Notes: generated from the letters alone by a model not told the origin. Positions 1 to 7,559 are shown, numbered from the stretch's first letter. The stretch: DNA of 15,273 nucleotides from Archaeoglobaceae archaeon (GCA_025059545.1 JANXDJ010000030.1:1-15273); one strand, 5' to 3'. Numbers and translations: made by a program.

Positions 1-882
1 ATTCCAGAGAAAAATGAAGGATTGAAGGGATCTGTTAAGATCGACAGAGAGAAGTGCAACCTTTGCGGAATCTGTGCGGAATTTTGCGAAGTATTCAAAA
101 TGGTTGAAAAAGAGGTCTCTCCAACAGATCTGATGCCATACAGCGATATTTTGGTTGATGAAAGCAAATGCGACTTCTGCAAGATCTGCGAAGAGATTTG
201 CCCGGAGAAGGCTATAGCGGTGGAGGGGAAAAGAATTTCTTATAAATTACCAGAAAAAATTGCAAAAATATCGATAGATCAGAATTTGTGCTCTAATTGT
301 GGTTACTGCGAAGACATTTGCCCATACGATGCGGCGAAGACCATAAAGCCAATCGAAGGAAAGCTAAGTCTTTTCGAGGCAAGAATGGCAAGATGCGATC
401 CGATTGGTTGTGGAGCGTGCTTAAGGATCTGCAAGTTCAACCGAGTGTGGTTCGTTTCTAGAGATAGGAAAAGAGTTTATTTTAACGAGATGTTCTGCAT
501 ATACTGCGGAGCATGCGAAAATGCTTGTCCTTACGATCTGATCCTGGTGGAAAGAAAGAATTACTTCACGAAGGAGACGATCTTTAATGCTCCTTGGAGA
601 AACGCTTGGGAGGATGCGGTCGATCGGATCGTGAAAAAGGAAAGGGTTAAGGAGCCAGTAAAGATCTCTGTGCTTGAAACAGAACTTAGGAGTATAGAGG
701 AAAAAATTGAAATTGGTGAAAGATCTCAATTGAAAGGTGTGGAGAAGCTTGCAAATATTGAAGAACTTCTCAGAAAAGTTAGATATAGAAAAGCTCTCGA
801 AACTGGAGATCTTGAGGTGTTTATGAGAGGTGTTGAACGTGCACGTGGAGAGGATAAGAGGAGTGGAGAGCAGAAGACTTGA
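1..882 (+). CDS. Polyferredoxin, FwdF-like (5' end outside window)
   Basis: This encodes an iron-sulfur electron carrier. Five [4Fe-4S] motifs are visible. Four are C-x2-C-x2-C-x3-C, beginning near bases 55, 169, 290 and 499. One has a wider first gap (CDPIGCGACLRIC, near 394). The first motif lacks the usual Pro after its last Cys (CEVF). After the last cluster comes a charged, probably helical tail of about 110 residues. The cluster arrangement and the CGACENACP motif followed by a basic tail resemble FwdF, the polyferredoxin of formylmethanofuran dehydrogenase, but no other fwd gene is visible, so a different oxidoreductase partner is possible. The frame stays open to base 1. TTG at 22 is the first in-frame initiator seen, but it has no spaced ribosome site, so the gene probably starts upstream. 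Its 3' end overlaps coaBC by 53 bases. Confidence 0.6.
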   Translation: MPEKNEGLKGSVKIDREKCNLCGICAEFCEVFKMVEKEVSPTDLMPYSDILVDESKCDFCKICEEICPEKAIAVEGKRISYKLPEKIAKISIDQNLCSNCGYCEDICPYDAAKTIKPIEGKLSLFEARMARCDPIGCGACLRICKFNRVWFVSRDRKRVYFNEMFCIYCGACENACPYDLILVERKNYFTKETIFNAPWRNAWEDAVDRIVKKERVKEPVKISVLETELRSIEEKIEIGERSQLKGVEKLANIEELLRKVRYRKALETGDLEVFMRGVERARGEDKRSGEQKT

Positions 883-2041
883 AGGGAAGAAGATCGTTCT
901 CGGTGTAACTGGGAGTATTGCTGCAGTAGAATGCGTTAAACTTGCAAGAGAGCTCGCGAGAAGGGGTGCGGAAGTATTTGCTGTGATGAGCGAGTCAGCA
1001 CAGAAGATCATCCACCCCTACGCTCTTGAATTTGCGACTGGAAATAAGGTGGTTACTGAGATCACGGGGATGATCGAACACGTTAATTATTTGGGCTCAG
1101 ATGGATTTGCAGATCTTTATCTTATAGCTCCCGCAACCGCGAATACGATATCAAAAATTGCAAATGGCATCGATGACACTCCCGTTACGACATTTGCAAC
1201 AACAGCCTTAGGAGCAAGAAGACCAGTTTTAATAGCTCCAGCGATGCATGCGGTGATGATCGAAAATCCAATGGTGCAAGAGAACATTGAAAAGCTTAAA
1301 AAGTTTGGTGTTGAGTTCATAGAGCCAAAATTTGCAGAAGGAAAGGCAAAGTTTCCTGAGATAGACAAGATCTGTCTACATGTGGAGAGAAGACTTTATT
1401 CGAAGGAATTTGATGGAAAAAAGGTTCTTGTGAGTGCTGGACCGACTTATGAACAAATCGATCCAGTTAGGTTCATAAGCAACAGAAGCTCTGGGCTTAT
1501 GGGGAAAGAAATTGCTTTGGAACTTTGGCGAAGAGGTGCGAAAGTTGTGCTTGTTTCTTCAAAGAAATTTGAAATAGATCTGCCTGATTTTAAAGAAATT
1601 CATGTCTGGTCTGTTAGAGATATGCTGAAAGCTGTGCTTAAAGAGATTGAGGGCTGTTCTTTATTCGTCTCTTCTGCAGCTCCAGCGGATTTCATGATGG
1701 AAATGCAGGATAAAAAGATTAAAACTGCTCCTGAGTTAATTCTAAGACTTAAAGAGGCTCCGAAGATTATAAAAGAGGTTAGAAAGGTTTATAGTGGAGA
1801 CATAATAGGTTTCAAGGCTGAAACGGGTGTTGGCGATGAGGAATTGGTTAGTATTGCCAAAGAAAGACTGGGAGCTGAAAATCTGGCAATGGTCGTTGCG
1901 AATGATGTGCTTGAGAAGGGAATGGGAACTGAGGAGACAAGAGTAGCGGTTGTTACAAGCAAAAGGACTCAATGGTTTGAAGGAAGAAAAACTGTTATTG
2001 CTCAGAAGATCGTGCAGAGCTACATTGAAGATTGCCTATGA
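830..2041 (+). CDS. coaBC: Bifunctional phosphopantothenoylcysteine decarboxylase / phosphopantothenate-cysteine ligase (CoaBC, Dfp)
   Basis: This enzyme joins cysteine to 4'-phosphopantothenate and decarboxylates the product to 4'-phosphopantetheine in CoA synthesis. The N-terminal CoaC flavoprotein half (about residues 20-190) shows GVTGSIAAVE, the probable catalytic His84 (IEH), PATAN (101-105) and PAMH (137-140; bacterial enzymes usually have PAMN). The C-terminal CoaB half (about 196-403) shows GPTYEQIDPVRFISNRSSG, SSAAPADF (281-288), a KIK motif near 296-298, GFKAET (327-332) and VAND. Its 403 residues are normal for a fused CoaBC. The GTG start at 830 is chosen because GAGGTG at 814-819 is well spaced and the N-terminal extension (RIRGVESRRLEGKK) resembles other archaeal CoaBC proteins. 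The gene starts inside the polyferredoxin gene and its stop overlaps the next start (ATGA), so the genes are probably cotranscribed. Confidence 0.93.
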   Translation: MLNVHVERIRGVESRRLEGKKIVLGVTGSIAAVECVKLARELARRGAEVFAVMSESAQKIIHPYALEFATGNKVVTEITGMIEHVNYLGSDGFADLYLIAPATANTISKIANGIDDTPVTTFATTALGARRPVLIAPAMHAVMIENPMVQENIEKLKKFGVEFIEPKFAEGKAKFPEIDKICLHVERRLYSKEFDGKKVLVSAGPTYEQIDPVRFISNRSSGLMGKEIALELWRRGAKVVLVSSKKFEIDLPDFKEIHVWSVRDMLKAVLKEIEGCSLFVSSAAPADFMMEMQDKKIKTAPELILRLKEAPKIIKEVRKVYSGDIIGFKAETGVGDEELVSIAKERLGAENLAMVVANDVLEKGMGTEETRVAVVTSKRTQWFEGRKTVIAQKIVQSYIEDCL

Positions 2042-2844
2042 TCTTCTGCCCCTCTGCGATAAGCTGTATCTTTAGTCCAAAGATCGAAAAAGATCCGCTT
2101 AACTCTGGAAGCATGGGCGTAGGTTTTACGATCAATAAAGGAGTGATTGCAAAACCTTCTTCTGGAGTTATGTTCAATGGAAAGAAGATCGATTTTCCGA
2201 CCGTTGAGTTCGTGCTGAAAGAGAATAAAATGGATGGTGTGGAGCTTCTCACAGAACTACCTCTTGGCTGTGGATTTGGATTAAGCGGAGCTTCTGCTTT
2301 AGCCACCGCTTTTCTTTGTGAAAAGCCAGCAGTTGAGCTTTATGACTTAGCACACGTTGCGGAAGTTGTCAATCTCACAGGACTTGGAACTGTAGCGACA
2401 CAAACATTTTCTGGGCTTGTTATTCGTAAATCCGCTTCTTGCCCCTCAAAAATCGTAGTTGAAAGATATGCTTGGAACTACGAGTTGGATTTCATATCCT
2501 TGGGAAGCATATCCACAAGAGAGGTTTTGACTACGAGGAAAAATATCAGCGAAATTGGAAAGAAATGGTTGAGAGAATTCATGAAAAAAGTTACTTTAGA
2601 AAATTTATTTAGGTGTTCAAAAGCATTTGCTGAGGAAACTGGGCTTATAGAGCCAGTTAAAGATATAGTTGAGGCTGTAGAAAGCAATGGGGGAATGGCG
2701 AGCATGGCAATGCTTGGAAAGACAGTATTTGCTTATAATGGCTATGAGGCATTAGAGGAGTTTGGAAAGCCGTTTAAAGCAAGAATTGAATGTATAGGGG
2801 TGAGAAAAGTTGAAAGTCTCGGCAATTCAGTGCAGAATAGGTGA
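2038..2844 (+). CDS. Pantoate kinase (PoK), GHMP kinase superfamily
   Basis: This archaeal enzyme phosphorylates pantoate to 4-phosphopantoate, the step that replaces bacterial pantothenate kinase. The N-terminus has the PoK-type substrate region (CPSAIS, then SGSMGVGF at 23-30). The GHMP ATP-binding glycine loop is PLGCGFGLSGASALA (75-89), and the PoK-type GLGTVATQ lies at 115-122. The product is 268 residues, typical for the family. ATG 2038 is chosen because it overlaps the coaBC stop as ATGA and places the conserved CPSAIS segment at the N-terminus; an in-frame TTG two codons earlier is less likely. Its 3' end overlaps the nitrilase gene by 35 bases. Adjacency to coaBC strongly supports a CoA role over other GHMP kinases. 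The phosphopantothenate synthetase expected between the two steps is not in this window. Confidence 0.85.
   Translation: MIFCPSAISCIFSPKIEKDPLNSGSMGVGFTINKGVIAKPSSGVMFNGKKIDFPTVEFVLKENKMDGVELLTELPLGCGFGLSGASALATAFLCEKPAVELYDLAHVAEVVNLTGLGTVATQTFSGLVIRKSASCPSKIVVERYAWNYELDFISLGSISTREVLTTRKNISEIGKKWLREFMKKVTLENLFRCSKAFAEETGLIEPVKDIVEAVESNGGMASMAMLGKTVFAYNGYEALEEFGKPFKARIECIGVRKVESLGNSVQNR
2796..2803 (+). promoter_or_regulatory. Ribosome binding site that fixes a TTG start
   Basis: AGGGGTGA lies six bases before TTG 2810, inside the pantoate kinase coding region. It is the main support for initiating the nitrilase gene at TTG. Confidence 0.55.
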
Positions 2845-3577
2845 TCTGGGTAGTGCTGAACGTTTATCGCTTGAGGCAATAGAAAAAGGGGCGGAGCTTC
2901 TGCTTTATCCAGAATACTTCTCTTATCCCACATTTTCTCTCGAGCTTGGAGAAATAACGCTCGAATTTCTGCAAAGGATAAGCAGAGAATACAGTGTAAT
3001 AACTTCGGGGAACATAGTGTTCAAAGGAGATCGGATAACAAATAGAGCATTTATATTCGATTCTGGTGATTTAATTGGCTATCAGGACAAAGTGCATCCA
3101 ACGAGAAATGAGAAGATTCTTGGAATCACTCCGGGAGAGAAGCTTAGCGTTTTTAACATTCGAAAATCAAAAATTTGTGTTCTCGTGTGTGCGGACATTC
3201 TTTATCCAGAACTTTGTAGAATTGCGGGTTTGAAAGGAGCTGAGATAGCCTTGAACCCAGTGGTTTCTTTCAAATATTCGGAACTTCCTGGCGAAAATTT
3301 GAGGTTCTGTCTTTATTTTGCAAGATCTTTCGATAATGGTTATGCGATCGTTAAGGCTGGTGGATTCGGAAAAACATTCACTGGAAGTGAGGCACTTGGT
3401 AGAAGTCTAATCGCAAGCTTCGATGGAATTCTTGCAAGAAGTAAAGGTGAGGAGAGCGAAGAAGCAGTTATGGCGGAGATCGATCTAAAAAGAATGAGAT
3501 CTTATAGGCAGATAAATTACTCTCTAATCGAGAGGAATGTTGAAGCCTATAGAGATTTGTTCGAGAAAAATTTATAA
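2810..3577 (+). CDS. Carbon-nitrogen hydrolase (nitrilase superfamily)
   Basis: This is a cytosolic amidase/nitrilase-fold hydrolase of 255 residues with the complete Glu-Lys-Cys triad: Glu35 (YPEYF), Lys94 (DKVH) and Cys127 (VCADILYPEL). The segment around Cys127 has the C-x-D/A-x3-P-E pattern of the superfamily. The substrate cannot be read from sequence. The gene starts inside the pantoate kinase gene at a TTG (2810) supported by AGGGGTGA at 2796-2803, and no in-frame ATG exists near the conserved N-terminus. This tight coupling to coaBC and pantoate kinase suggests, as inference only, an amide substrate connected with CoA or pantetheine turnover. Vanin pantetheinase belongs to the same superfamily but is much larger. 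An omega-amidase or carbamoyl hydrolase role is equally possible. It is the last gene of the run. Confidence 0.85.
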   Translation: MKVSAIQCRIGDLGSAERLSLEAIEKGAELLLYPEYFSYPTFSLELGEITLEFLQRISREYSVITSGNIVFKGDRITNRAFIFDSGDLIGYQDKVHPTRNEKILGITPGEKLSVFNIRKSKICVLVCADILYPELCRIAGLKGAEIALNPVVSFKYSELPGENLRFCLYFARSFDNGYAIVKAGGFGKTFTGSEALGRSLIASFDGILARSKGEESEEAVMAEIDLKRMRSYRQINYSLIERNVEAYRDLFEKNL

Positions 3578-3578
3578 G
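3571..3578 (+). promoter_or_regulatory. TATA-like box before the DUF4870 gene
   Basis: TTTATAAG overlaps the nitrilase stop codon. A transcript starting about 25 bases downstream would have a leader of roughly 20 bases carrying the GGAGGTG at 3607-3613. This would make the DUF4870 gene an independent unit. It could equally be read through from the upstream operon. Confidence 0.35.
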
Positions 3579-3620
3579 GGAAATGAGAATAGTTTTTAAA
3601 AATTGTGGAGGTGTTGTTAA

Positions 3621-3989
3621 ATGAATGGTGAAGCAAAACCAGCAGAAGTTCAGAAACCAAAGACTTCTATTGGGCTTGAAGAGAACGTTGCAGGGCTTCT
3701 TTGCTATTTGGCTACCTTTATAACTGGGATCGTATTTTTGCTAATAGAAAAGGAGAACAAATTCGTCAGATTTCATGCGATGCAGTCAACTGTTACATTT
3801 TTGAGCCTGGTTGTATTGGTTTGGATACTTTCAATCTTGGAAATCTTTATCTGGGTCCTTTGGCCATTGATCTGGCTTGTTAACATTCTAATCCTAATTC
3901 TATGGCTTGTCGGAATGATCAAGGCTTATCAGGGAGAGATGTATAAGTTCCCGATCTTTGGAAACATTGCAGAGAGCCTGCTAAAGTAA
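3621..3989 (+). CDS. DUF4870 / Tic20-like small membrane protein
   Basis: This is a 122-residue integral membrane protein of unknown function. After a polar N-terminal stretch of about 20 residues come roughly three hydrophobic segments (about 24-42, 56-78 and 79-99). The family signatures are clear: KFVRFHAMQS between the first two segments and YKFPIFGNIAE at the C-terminus. ATG 3621 has GGAGGTG at 3607-3613 with seven bases between, the best ribosome site on the plus strand. It follows the nitrilase gene by 43 bases and may be transcribed with it or from its own TATA-like box. It converges on the next gene with only nine bases between the stops. Confidence 0.8.
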   Translation: MNGEAKPAEVQKPKTSIGLEENVAGLLCYLATFITGIVFLLIEKENKFVRFHAMQSTVTFLSLVVLVWILSILEIFIWVLWPLIWLVNILILILWLVGMIKAYQGEMYKFPIFGNIAESLLK

Positions 3990-4010
3990 ATCTCTTTTTT
4001 ACTTTTTTCT
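3990..4010 (+). terminator. T-rich terminator after the DUF4870 gene
   Basis: Just past the TAA stop lie two runs of six T (3995-4000 and 4003-4008). Archaeal RNA polymerase stops at such T tracts without needing a hairpin. The second run is inside the 3' end of the convergent gene. Confidence 0.45.
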
Positions 4011-4532
4011 AAACTCCCATTCGCACCAGCAATCCTCTGGCTTTAGATCAGGAGGACAAAATTTGCAGATCACTTCAAAATTCTTGTTCAATTCTTCAAC
4101 GAAGCTTTTTAGATATCCAAATCTTACTTTCTTGCACGGAAAGATCTGTAATCCCTTTTTCAATCTCGCTTCCTGGATCTTACAGCTCACAACTCTGAAA
4201 ATTCCGGAGTTTTCTGAGATCTCAATTTCCTTTTTTGTTTGGTATAAAGCCCAGCTCGTGTTGCTGAGAAGCTCAAGAAGATCTTTTACGCTCTCGACTT
4301 GATCTAATCCGAAGATCTTCTTCAATTCTTTAGCTTCGATTTTTGCAAGAGAACTCCAGCAGTTTGCGTCAATTTCAGTGGCTAAATTTGTGCCAAATTT
4401 CTCCTCGATGCCGAGGAAGTATAGTCCATCGACACGCCAAAGATTTCGAACCTGAAATAATAGTAGATCCATTATTTTTTCAATATCGAGCTTTTGAAAC
4501 CTTTTTCGATCTTCAATTTCCGTAATCTCCAT
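3999..4532 (-). CDS. DUF6125-like cysteine-rich protein of unknown function
   Basis: This is a 177-residue soluble protein. The N-terminal half has LWRVDGLYFLGIEEKFG (about 31-47), followed by a predicted helical region that includes CWSSLAKIEAKELKKIFG. The C-terminal half is cysteine-rich: SCKIQEARLKKG (C117), PCK (C133), then CKFCPPDLKPEDCWCEWEF (C156, C159, C168, C170). This pattern resembles the DUF6125 family of anaerobic bacteria and archaea. The six cysteines suggest a metal or redox site, which is inference. No enzymatic function is known to me. The start is ATG 4532, about 24 bases downstream of a TATA-like element and without a ribosome site, which fits a leaderless or very short-leader mRNA. 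The gene appears monocistronic. Confidence 0.6.
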   Translation of the reverse strand: MEITEIEDRKRFQKLDIEKIMDLLLFQVRNLWRVDGLYFLGIEEKFGTNLATEIDANCWSSLAKIEAKELKKIFGLDQVESVKDLLELLSNTSWALYQTKKEIEISENSGIFRVVSCKIQEARLKKGLQIFPCKKVRFGYLKSFVEELNKNFEVICKFCPPDLKPEDCWCEWEFRKK

Positions 4533-4549
4533 GGTTAAAATATTCTTTT

Positions 4550-4562
4550 GTATAAAAAATTT
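4550..4562 (-). promoter_or_regulatory. TATA box of the DUF6125-like gene
   Basis: On the minus strand this reads AAATTTTTTATAC, centred about 24 bases before ATG 4532. That is the spacing for leaderless transcription. The element could also act rightward, giving aroE a leader of about 65 bases. Confidence 0.45.
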
Positions 4563-4593
4563 TACTCTTCTACCTTCTCGGTGTTCACTTCTT

Positions 4594-4607
4594 GTTGATA
4601 GATCAAC
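4594..4607. promoter_or_regulatory. Inverted repeat upstream of aroE (candidate operator)
   Basis: GTTGAT-AG-ATCAAC is a perfect 6+6 dyad with a two-base spacer. It lies immediately upstream of the weak aroE TATA-like element (near 4608-4620), where a repressor could block TFB/TBP or an activator could recruit them. Confidence 0.35.
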
Positions 4608-4642
4608 GATTAGAATTATCAGCAGTTCGACACACTTTTATT

Positions 4643-5449
4643 ATGCTATACCTGGGCATAATCGGATACCCAATATCTCATTCGATCTCCCCAAGGATCC
4701 ATAATGCGGTAATCGAAGAGCTGAAAATAGAGGGGAGATATTTAGCATTTGAAGTGAAGCCAGCAGATTTAAAAGAGGCAATTTATGGTGCAAAAGCTCT
4801 TGGCTTTGTAGGATTGAACGTCACGATCCCATATAAAGAAGAAGTTCTGAAATTCGTAAAGCCAATTGGCGAAGCCAAGCTTGCGATTAACACGATCGAT
4901 CTTAGAAAGATGGAAGGATACAATACAGATGTTTACGGAGTCGAAATGGCTTTTAAAAACGCTGAAATAGATGTCAAAAACAAAATTGCCCTTGTTATTG
5001 GTGCAGGCGGAGCTGGAAAAGCCATTGCCTTGGCTTTAATGAAGATGGGTGCAAGAGTTATTTTAACCAACAGAACTGAAACGAGAGGAATTGAAGCGGT
5101 CAAAGCACTTAGAGAGTTCGGACACTGTATTTTCTGTCCATGGGAAAAAATTAAAGAGCTTAAGATAAATATATTAGCAAATGCGACCCCAATTGGGATG
5201 AAAGGTTTTTCTTCAGCTCTCCCGATCCCCGAAGAGATTTTAAAGCATGAAATTGTCGTTTTTGATGCAGTTTACAATCCTCTTGAAACTCAGTTGATTA
5301 AGAAGGCAAAGGATAAAGGATGCATTATTATAAATGGCTTGGAAATGCTCGTTTATCAAGCAGAAAAGGCGTTTGAGATCTGGACAGGAATAAAGCCACC
5401 GATTAGCTTGATGAAAAAAGTGGCAATAGAGGCTTTAAAGGTTCAATAA
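4643..5449 (+). CDS. aroE: Shikimate dehydrogenase
   Basis: This enzyme reduces 3-dehydroshikimate to shikimate with NADPH in chorismate and aromatic amino acid synthesis. Its 268 residues show every AroE signature: GYPISHSISP (8-17, shikimate-binding serines), NVTIPYK with catalytic Lys65, AINTI (81-85), GYNTD with catalytic Asp96, the dinucleotide loop GAGGAGKA (120-127), the NADP-selecting NRT (143-145), NATPIGM, DAVYNP and GLEMLVYQA. ATG 4643 is chosen because family members begin just before GxIGxPxxHS. An open frame extends back to TTG 4592, but that codon falls in an inverted repeat and adds unconserved residues. No ribosome site precedes the ATG, which fits a leaderless mRNA. The last 15 bases overlap the 3' end of the convergent EMC6-like gene. 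Confidence 0.95.
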   Translation: MLYLGIIGYPISHSISPRIHNAVIEELKIEGRYLAFEVKPADLKEAIYGAKALGFVGLNVTIPYKEEVLKFVKPIGEAKLAINTIDLRKMEGYNTDVYGVEMAFKNAEIDVKNKIALVIGAGGAGKAIALALMKMGARVILTNRTETRGIEAVKALREFGHCIFCPWEKIKELKINILANATPIGMKGFSSALPIPEEILKHEIVVFDAVYNPLETQLIKKAKDKGCIIINGLEMLVYQAEKAFEIWTGIKPPISLMKKVAIEALKVQ

Positions 5450-5689
5450 AATGGTCCAAGCGATATACCAAGAGGAGAGGGTTATAAAAGACAAACCGAT
5501 CCAGTCCTTTGTCTGAAGCTTAATTTCGAGTTTTGGGAAAATGAATTTCTGGATGTAGATGAATAAGACGAGAATTATTATCCCAAATGCATCTCTCTGT
5601 CTGAGATCTTGAGTTATAAAGAAGGATAGAAACCCAGCAAGGGTTCCAAGAATTATCGGAACAAAGACTTTTTTCAACTCCGCATCCAT
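5435..5689 (-). CDS. Small membrane protein, EMC6-like
   Basis: This is an 84-residue integral membrane protein with about three hydrophobic segments (about 8-25, 33-50 and 64-82). A charged, polar loop ITQDLRQRDAFG lies after the first. Size, topology and this loop recall archaeal EMC6-like proteins, relatives of the EMC6 subunit of the eukaryotic membrane-protein insertase complex. I assign this from pattern only. Function is unknown. The ATG at 5689 is preceded by AGGTGA (5694-5699) four bases away, and this ribosome site contains the TGA stop of thrS, so translation is probably coupled to thrS. The 3' end runs 15 bases into aroE on the other strand. Confidence 0.6.
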   Translation of the reverse strand: MDAELKKVFVPIILGTLAGFLSFFITQDLRQRDAFGIIILVLFIYIQKFIFPKLEIKLQTKDWIGLSFITLSSWYIAWTILLNL

Positions 5690-5693
5690 GATC

Positions 5694-5699
5694 TCACCT
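5694..5699 (-). promoter_or_regulatory. Ribosome binding site overlapping the thrS stop
   Basis: The minus strand reads AGGTGA, four bases before ATG 5689. Its last three bases are the thrS TGA, so a ribosome terminating on thrS occupies the initiation site of the small membrane protein gene. Confidence 0.65.
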
Positions 5700-7538
5700 G
5701 AAAGAGGCTCTCATTGATAGCATTTTTGGCAGTGGAAGAGGTAAGAATGGCTTTCCTTCGACCTCTTTTCGCAATAGATTATTTAATTCTCCAACAGTAA
5801 CTTGAATCTTTTTCTGCTTCTCCAGTGTAGATTCACTTCTCACCGTAACAGTCAATTTTCCTTCCTGAATCTCTTTCTCACCAATAACAACAATGTAGGG
5901 AATCCATTCTGTATTTGCGTCTCTAATCTTCTTGTTCAGTGTCTCATTACGATCATCGATGTCAACTCGTGCATTTAAAGAGTTTGCAATCTCAATAGCC
6001 TTTTCAAGATATTTTTCACTCACTGGAATTACTCGGACTTGTGTAGGTGAGAGCCAAACTGGTAGCATTGGCAGTTTCTTCTCATCAAGCATAAACTTTG
6101 CCTTCTCGAGCAATGCGTAGAGCACTCTCTCTATCGCACCACTCGCTGAGCAGTGCAAAATGAGAGGGGTCTTTCTGCTTCCATCTGAGTCGACGAAGGT
6201 TATTCCATATCTCTCTGCGTTTTCAACATCTATCTGCACAGTCGAAAGAGCGGAAGCTTTGTCAAGGCTGTCGACAAAGTTGAATTCAAACTTTAAAACA
6301 AAGTAGAAGAAGCGATGGTCCCACATTTCAAGCAGAATTGGCTTTTGGAGAACCTCAGCAATTTTCTTCACGAACTCTTTGTTCTCTTCATAGAAATCTC
6401 TTGTAATTCTTATCGCAACTTCATAGTCTTCCGGCTTTATGCCTATATCGCTAAGAACTTCGACTGCAAGCTTATACTGCTTAAGAAATTCTTCCATTGC
6501 CTGAGCCATGTCTTTTACAATTGTGTGCATATCGGGCATTGTGAACGCTCGAAGCCTTCGCAGACCAACGAGCTCTCCTCTCTGCTCTTTTCTGAAAGAA
6601 TACCTCGTCAATTCGTAAATCTTAAGCGGGAGATTCTTATAGGTTATTGTTGCATCAGCAAGCATTAGGAATTGTCCAAAGCATGCGGCAAATCGCATAA
6701 AAAATTCTCTTTTGTCTCCTTGCAAGATATACTGTCTTGCAGGAAACCTTTCAAGGTATTTTCGTAGAGTTGGATGATTTCTGTCATACATAAGCGGAGT
6801 TTCAACTTCCATTGCTCCGTATTCGATGCATTTCTGCGTGACAAAGCGCTCTATAAGGTTCTTCATCAGTCTGCCCTTGGGATAAAATCTTATGTGCCCT
6901 GAATCGCTTGCATTCTCGTAATCAGCAATTTCAAGCTTTTGCATGAACTCAACATGAGCAGGAATTGCATCAACCGCTCTTCTTTTCTCCATCTCATAAC
7001 TTGCAAATTTTTTCAATTTCTCAAACCCTTTGAAATCGAAATCTTCAACCTTTACGAGTTCTCCATTTGGTTTTAGAATGAACCAATAGCTGATGACTTT
7101 CTTCTCCTCTCTCAAGGCAGTAGTCACTTCCGCTTCTTCGCCACCAATTTCTCTTGATAGCTCACTCAGCGGATGCCCTTTACAAGAAAGTCTGAATGCC
7201 TTATACCAACCAAATGGGGCTCTTCTAACTTCAAAACCCTTAATTTCAGACTCAAGCATTTTTAAAATTTTTACTGCAGTCTCCGAATCTGCAAGATTTG
7301 GGGATAGATGAGCATAAGGGTAAATCAAAATCCTTTTTGCTCCAACCTTGCTTGCAACATCCGAGATTTCCTCAACAGCCTTTTTTGCTATCTCATCATT
7401 GTCCCCCTTTTCAACGGAGGTAAAAACAACGAGAACTTCTTCTAATCTGTCCCCTTTGCCTTCAAAGTCTTCTGCCAATTTCGTTCTCTCTTTCACTTCG
7501 TATTCGAGGTAGTCAGCGTGGATTAAGAGGAGCTTCAT
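5694..7538 (-). CDS. thrS: Threonyl-tRNA synthetase, archaeal type
   Basis: This enzyme charges tRNA-Thr with threonine. Residues 1 to about 140 form the archaeal editing domain (related to D-aminoacyl-tRNA deacylase) that removes serine: [13 protein letters not shown] at the N-terminus, YPYAHLS (73-79) and CKGHPLSEL (119-127). The class II catalytic core follows, with [11 protein letters not shown] as motif 2 (about 312-322). Cys286, His338 and His462 sit where ThrRS binds its zinc. The anticodon-binding domain starts near [15 protein letters not shown] (493-507). The protein is 614 residues and lacks a TGS domain, as expected in archaea. ATG 7538 is chosen over a TTG three codons earlier because it begins the conserved strand and lies 26 bases from a good BRE/TATA. 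The downstream membrane protein gene is probably cotranscribed. Confidence 0.96.
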   Translation of the reverse strand: MKLLLIHADYLEYEVKERTKLAEDFEGKGDRLEEVLVVFTSVEKGDNDEIAKKAVEEISDVASKVGAKRILIYPYAHLSPNLADSETAVKILKMLESEIKGFEVRRAPFGWYKAFRLSCKGHPLSELSREIGGEEAEVTTALREEKKVISYWFILKPNGELVKVEDFDFKGFEKLKKFASYEMEKRRAVDAIPAHVEFMQKLEIADYENASDSGHIRFYPKGRLMKNLIERFVTQKCIEYGAMEVETPLMYDRNHPTLRKYLERFPARQYILQGDKREFFMRFAACFGQFLMLADATITYKNLPLKIYELTRYSFRKEQRGELVGLRRLRAFTMPDMHTIVKDMAQAMEEFLKQYKLAVEVLSDIGIKPEDYEVAIRITRDFYEENKEFVKKIAEVLQKPILLEMWDHRFFYFVLKFEFNFVDSLDKASALSTVQIDVENAERYGITFVDSDGSRKTPLILHCSASGAIERVLYALLEKAKFMLDEKKLPMLPVWLSPTQVRVIPVSEKYLEKAIEIANSLNARVDIDDRNETLNKKIRDANTEWIPYIVVIGEKEIQEGKLTVTVRSESTLEKQKKIQVTVGELNNLLRKEVEGKPFLPLPLPKMLSMRASFR

Positions 7539-7559
7539 GCAAGCCAAAACGCAGAGGGA

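Noticed and set aside
421..1011. Minus-strand open frame of 196 codons opposite the polyferredoxin and coaBC genes
   Set aside because: It is antisense to two well-supported genes, has low-complexity Ser/Phe/Leu-rich composition and no recognisable domain.
1995..2306. Minus-strand open frame of 103 codons opposite pantoate kinase
   Set aside because: It is a shadow of the conserved GHMP region on the other strand and lacks a promoter or ribosome site.
4592..4642. TTG 4592 start for aroE
   Set aside because: The TTG lies at an inverted repeat, adds 17 unconserved residues, and AroE proteins begin just before the GYPISHS motif at ATG 4643.
6315..6668. Plus-strand open frame of 117 codons opposite thrS
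   Set aside because: It covers the conserved catalytic core of thrS in antisense; its composition and lack of signals mark it as a shadow.
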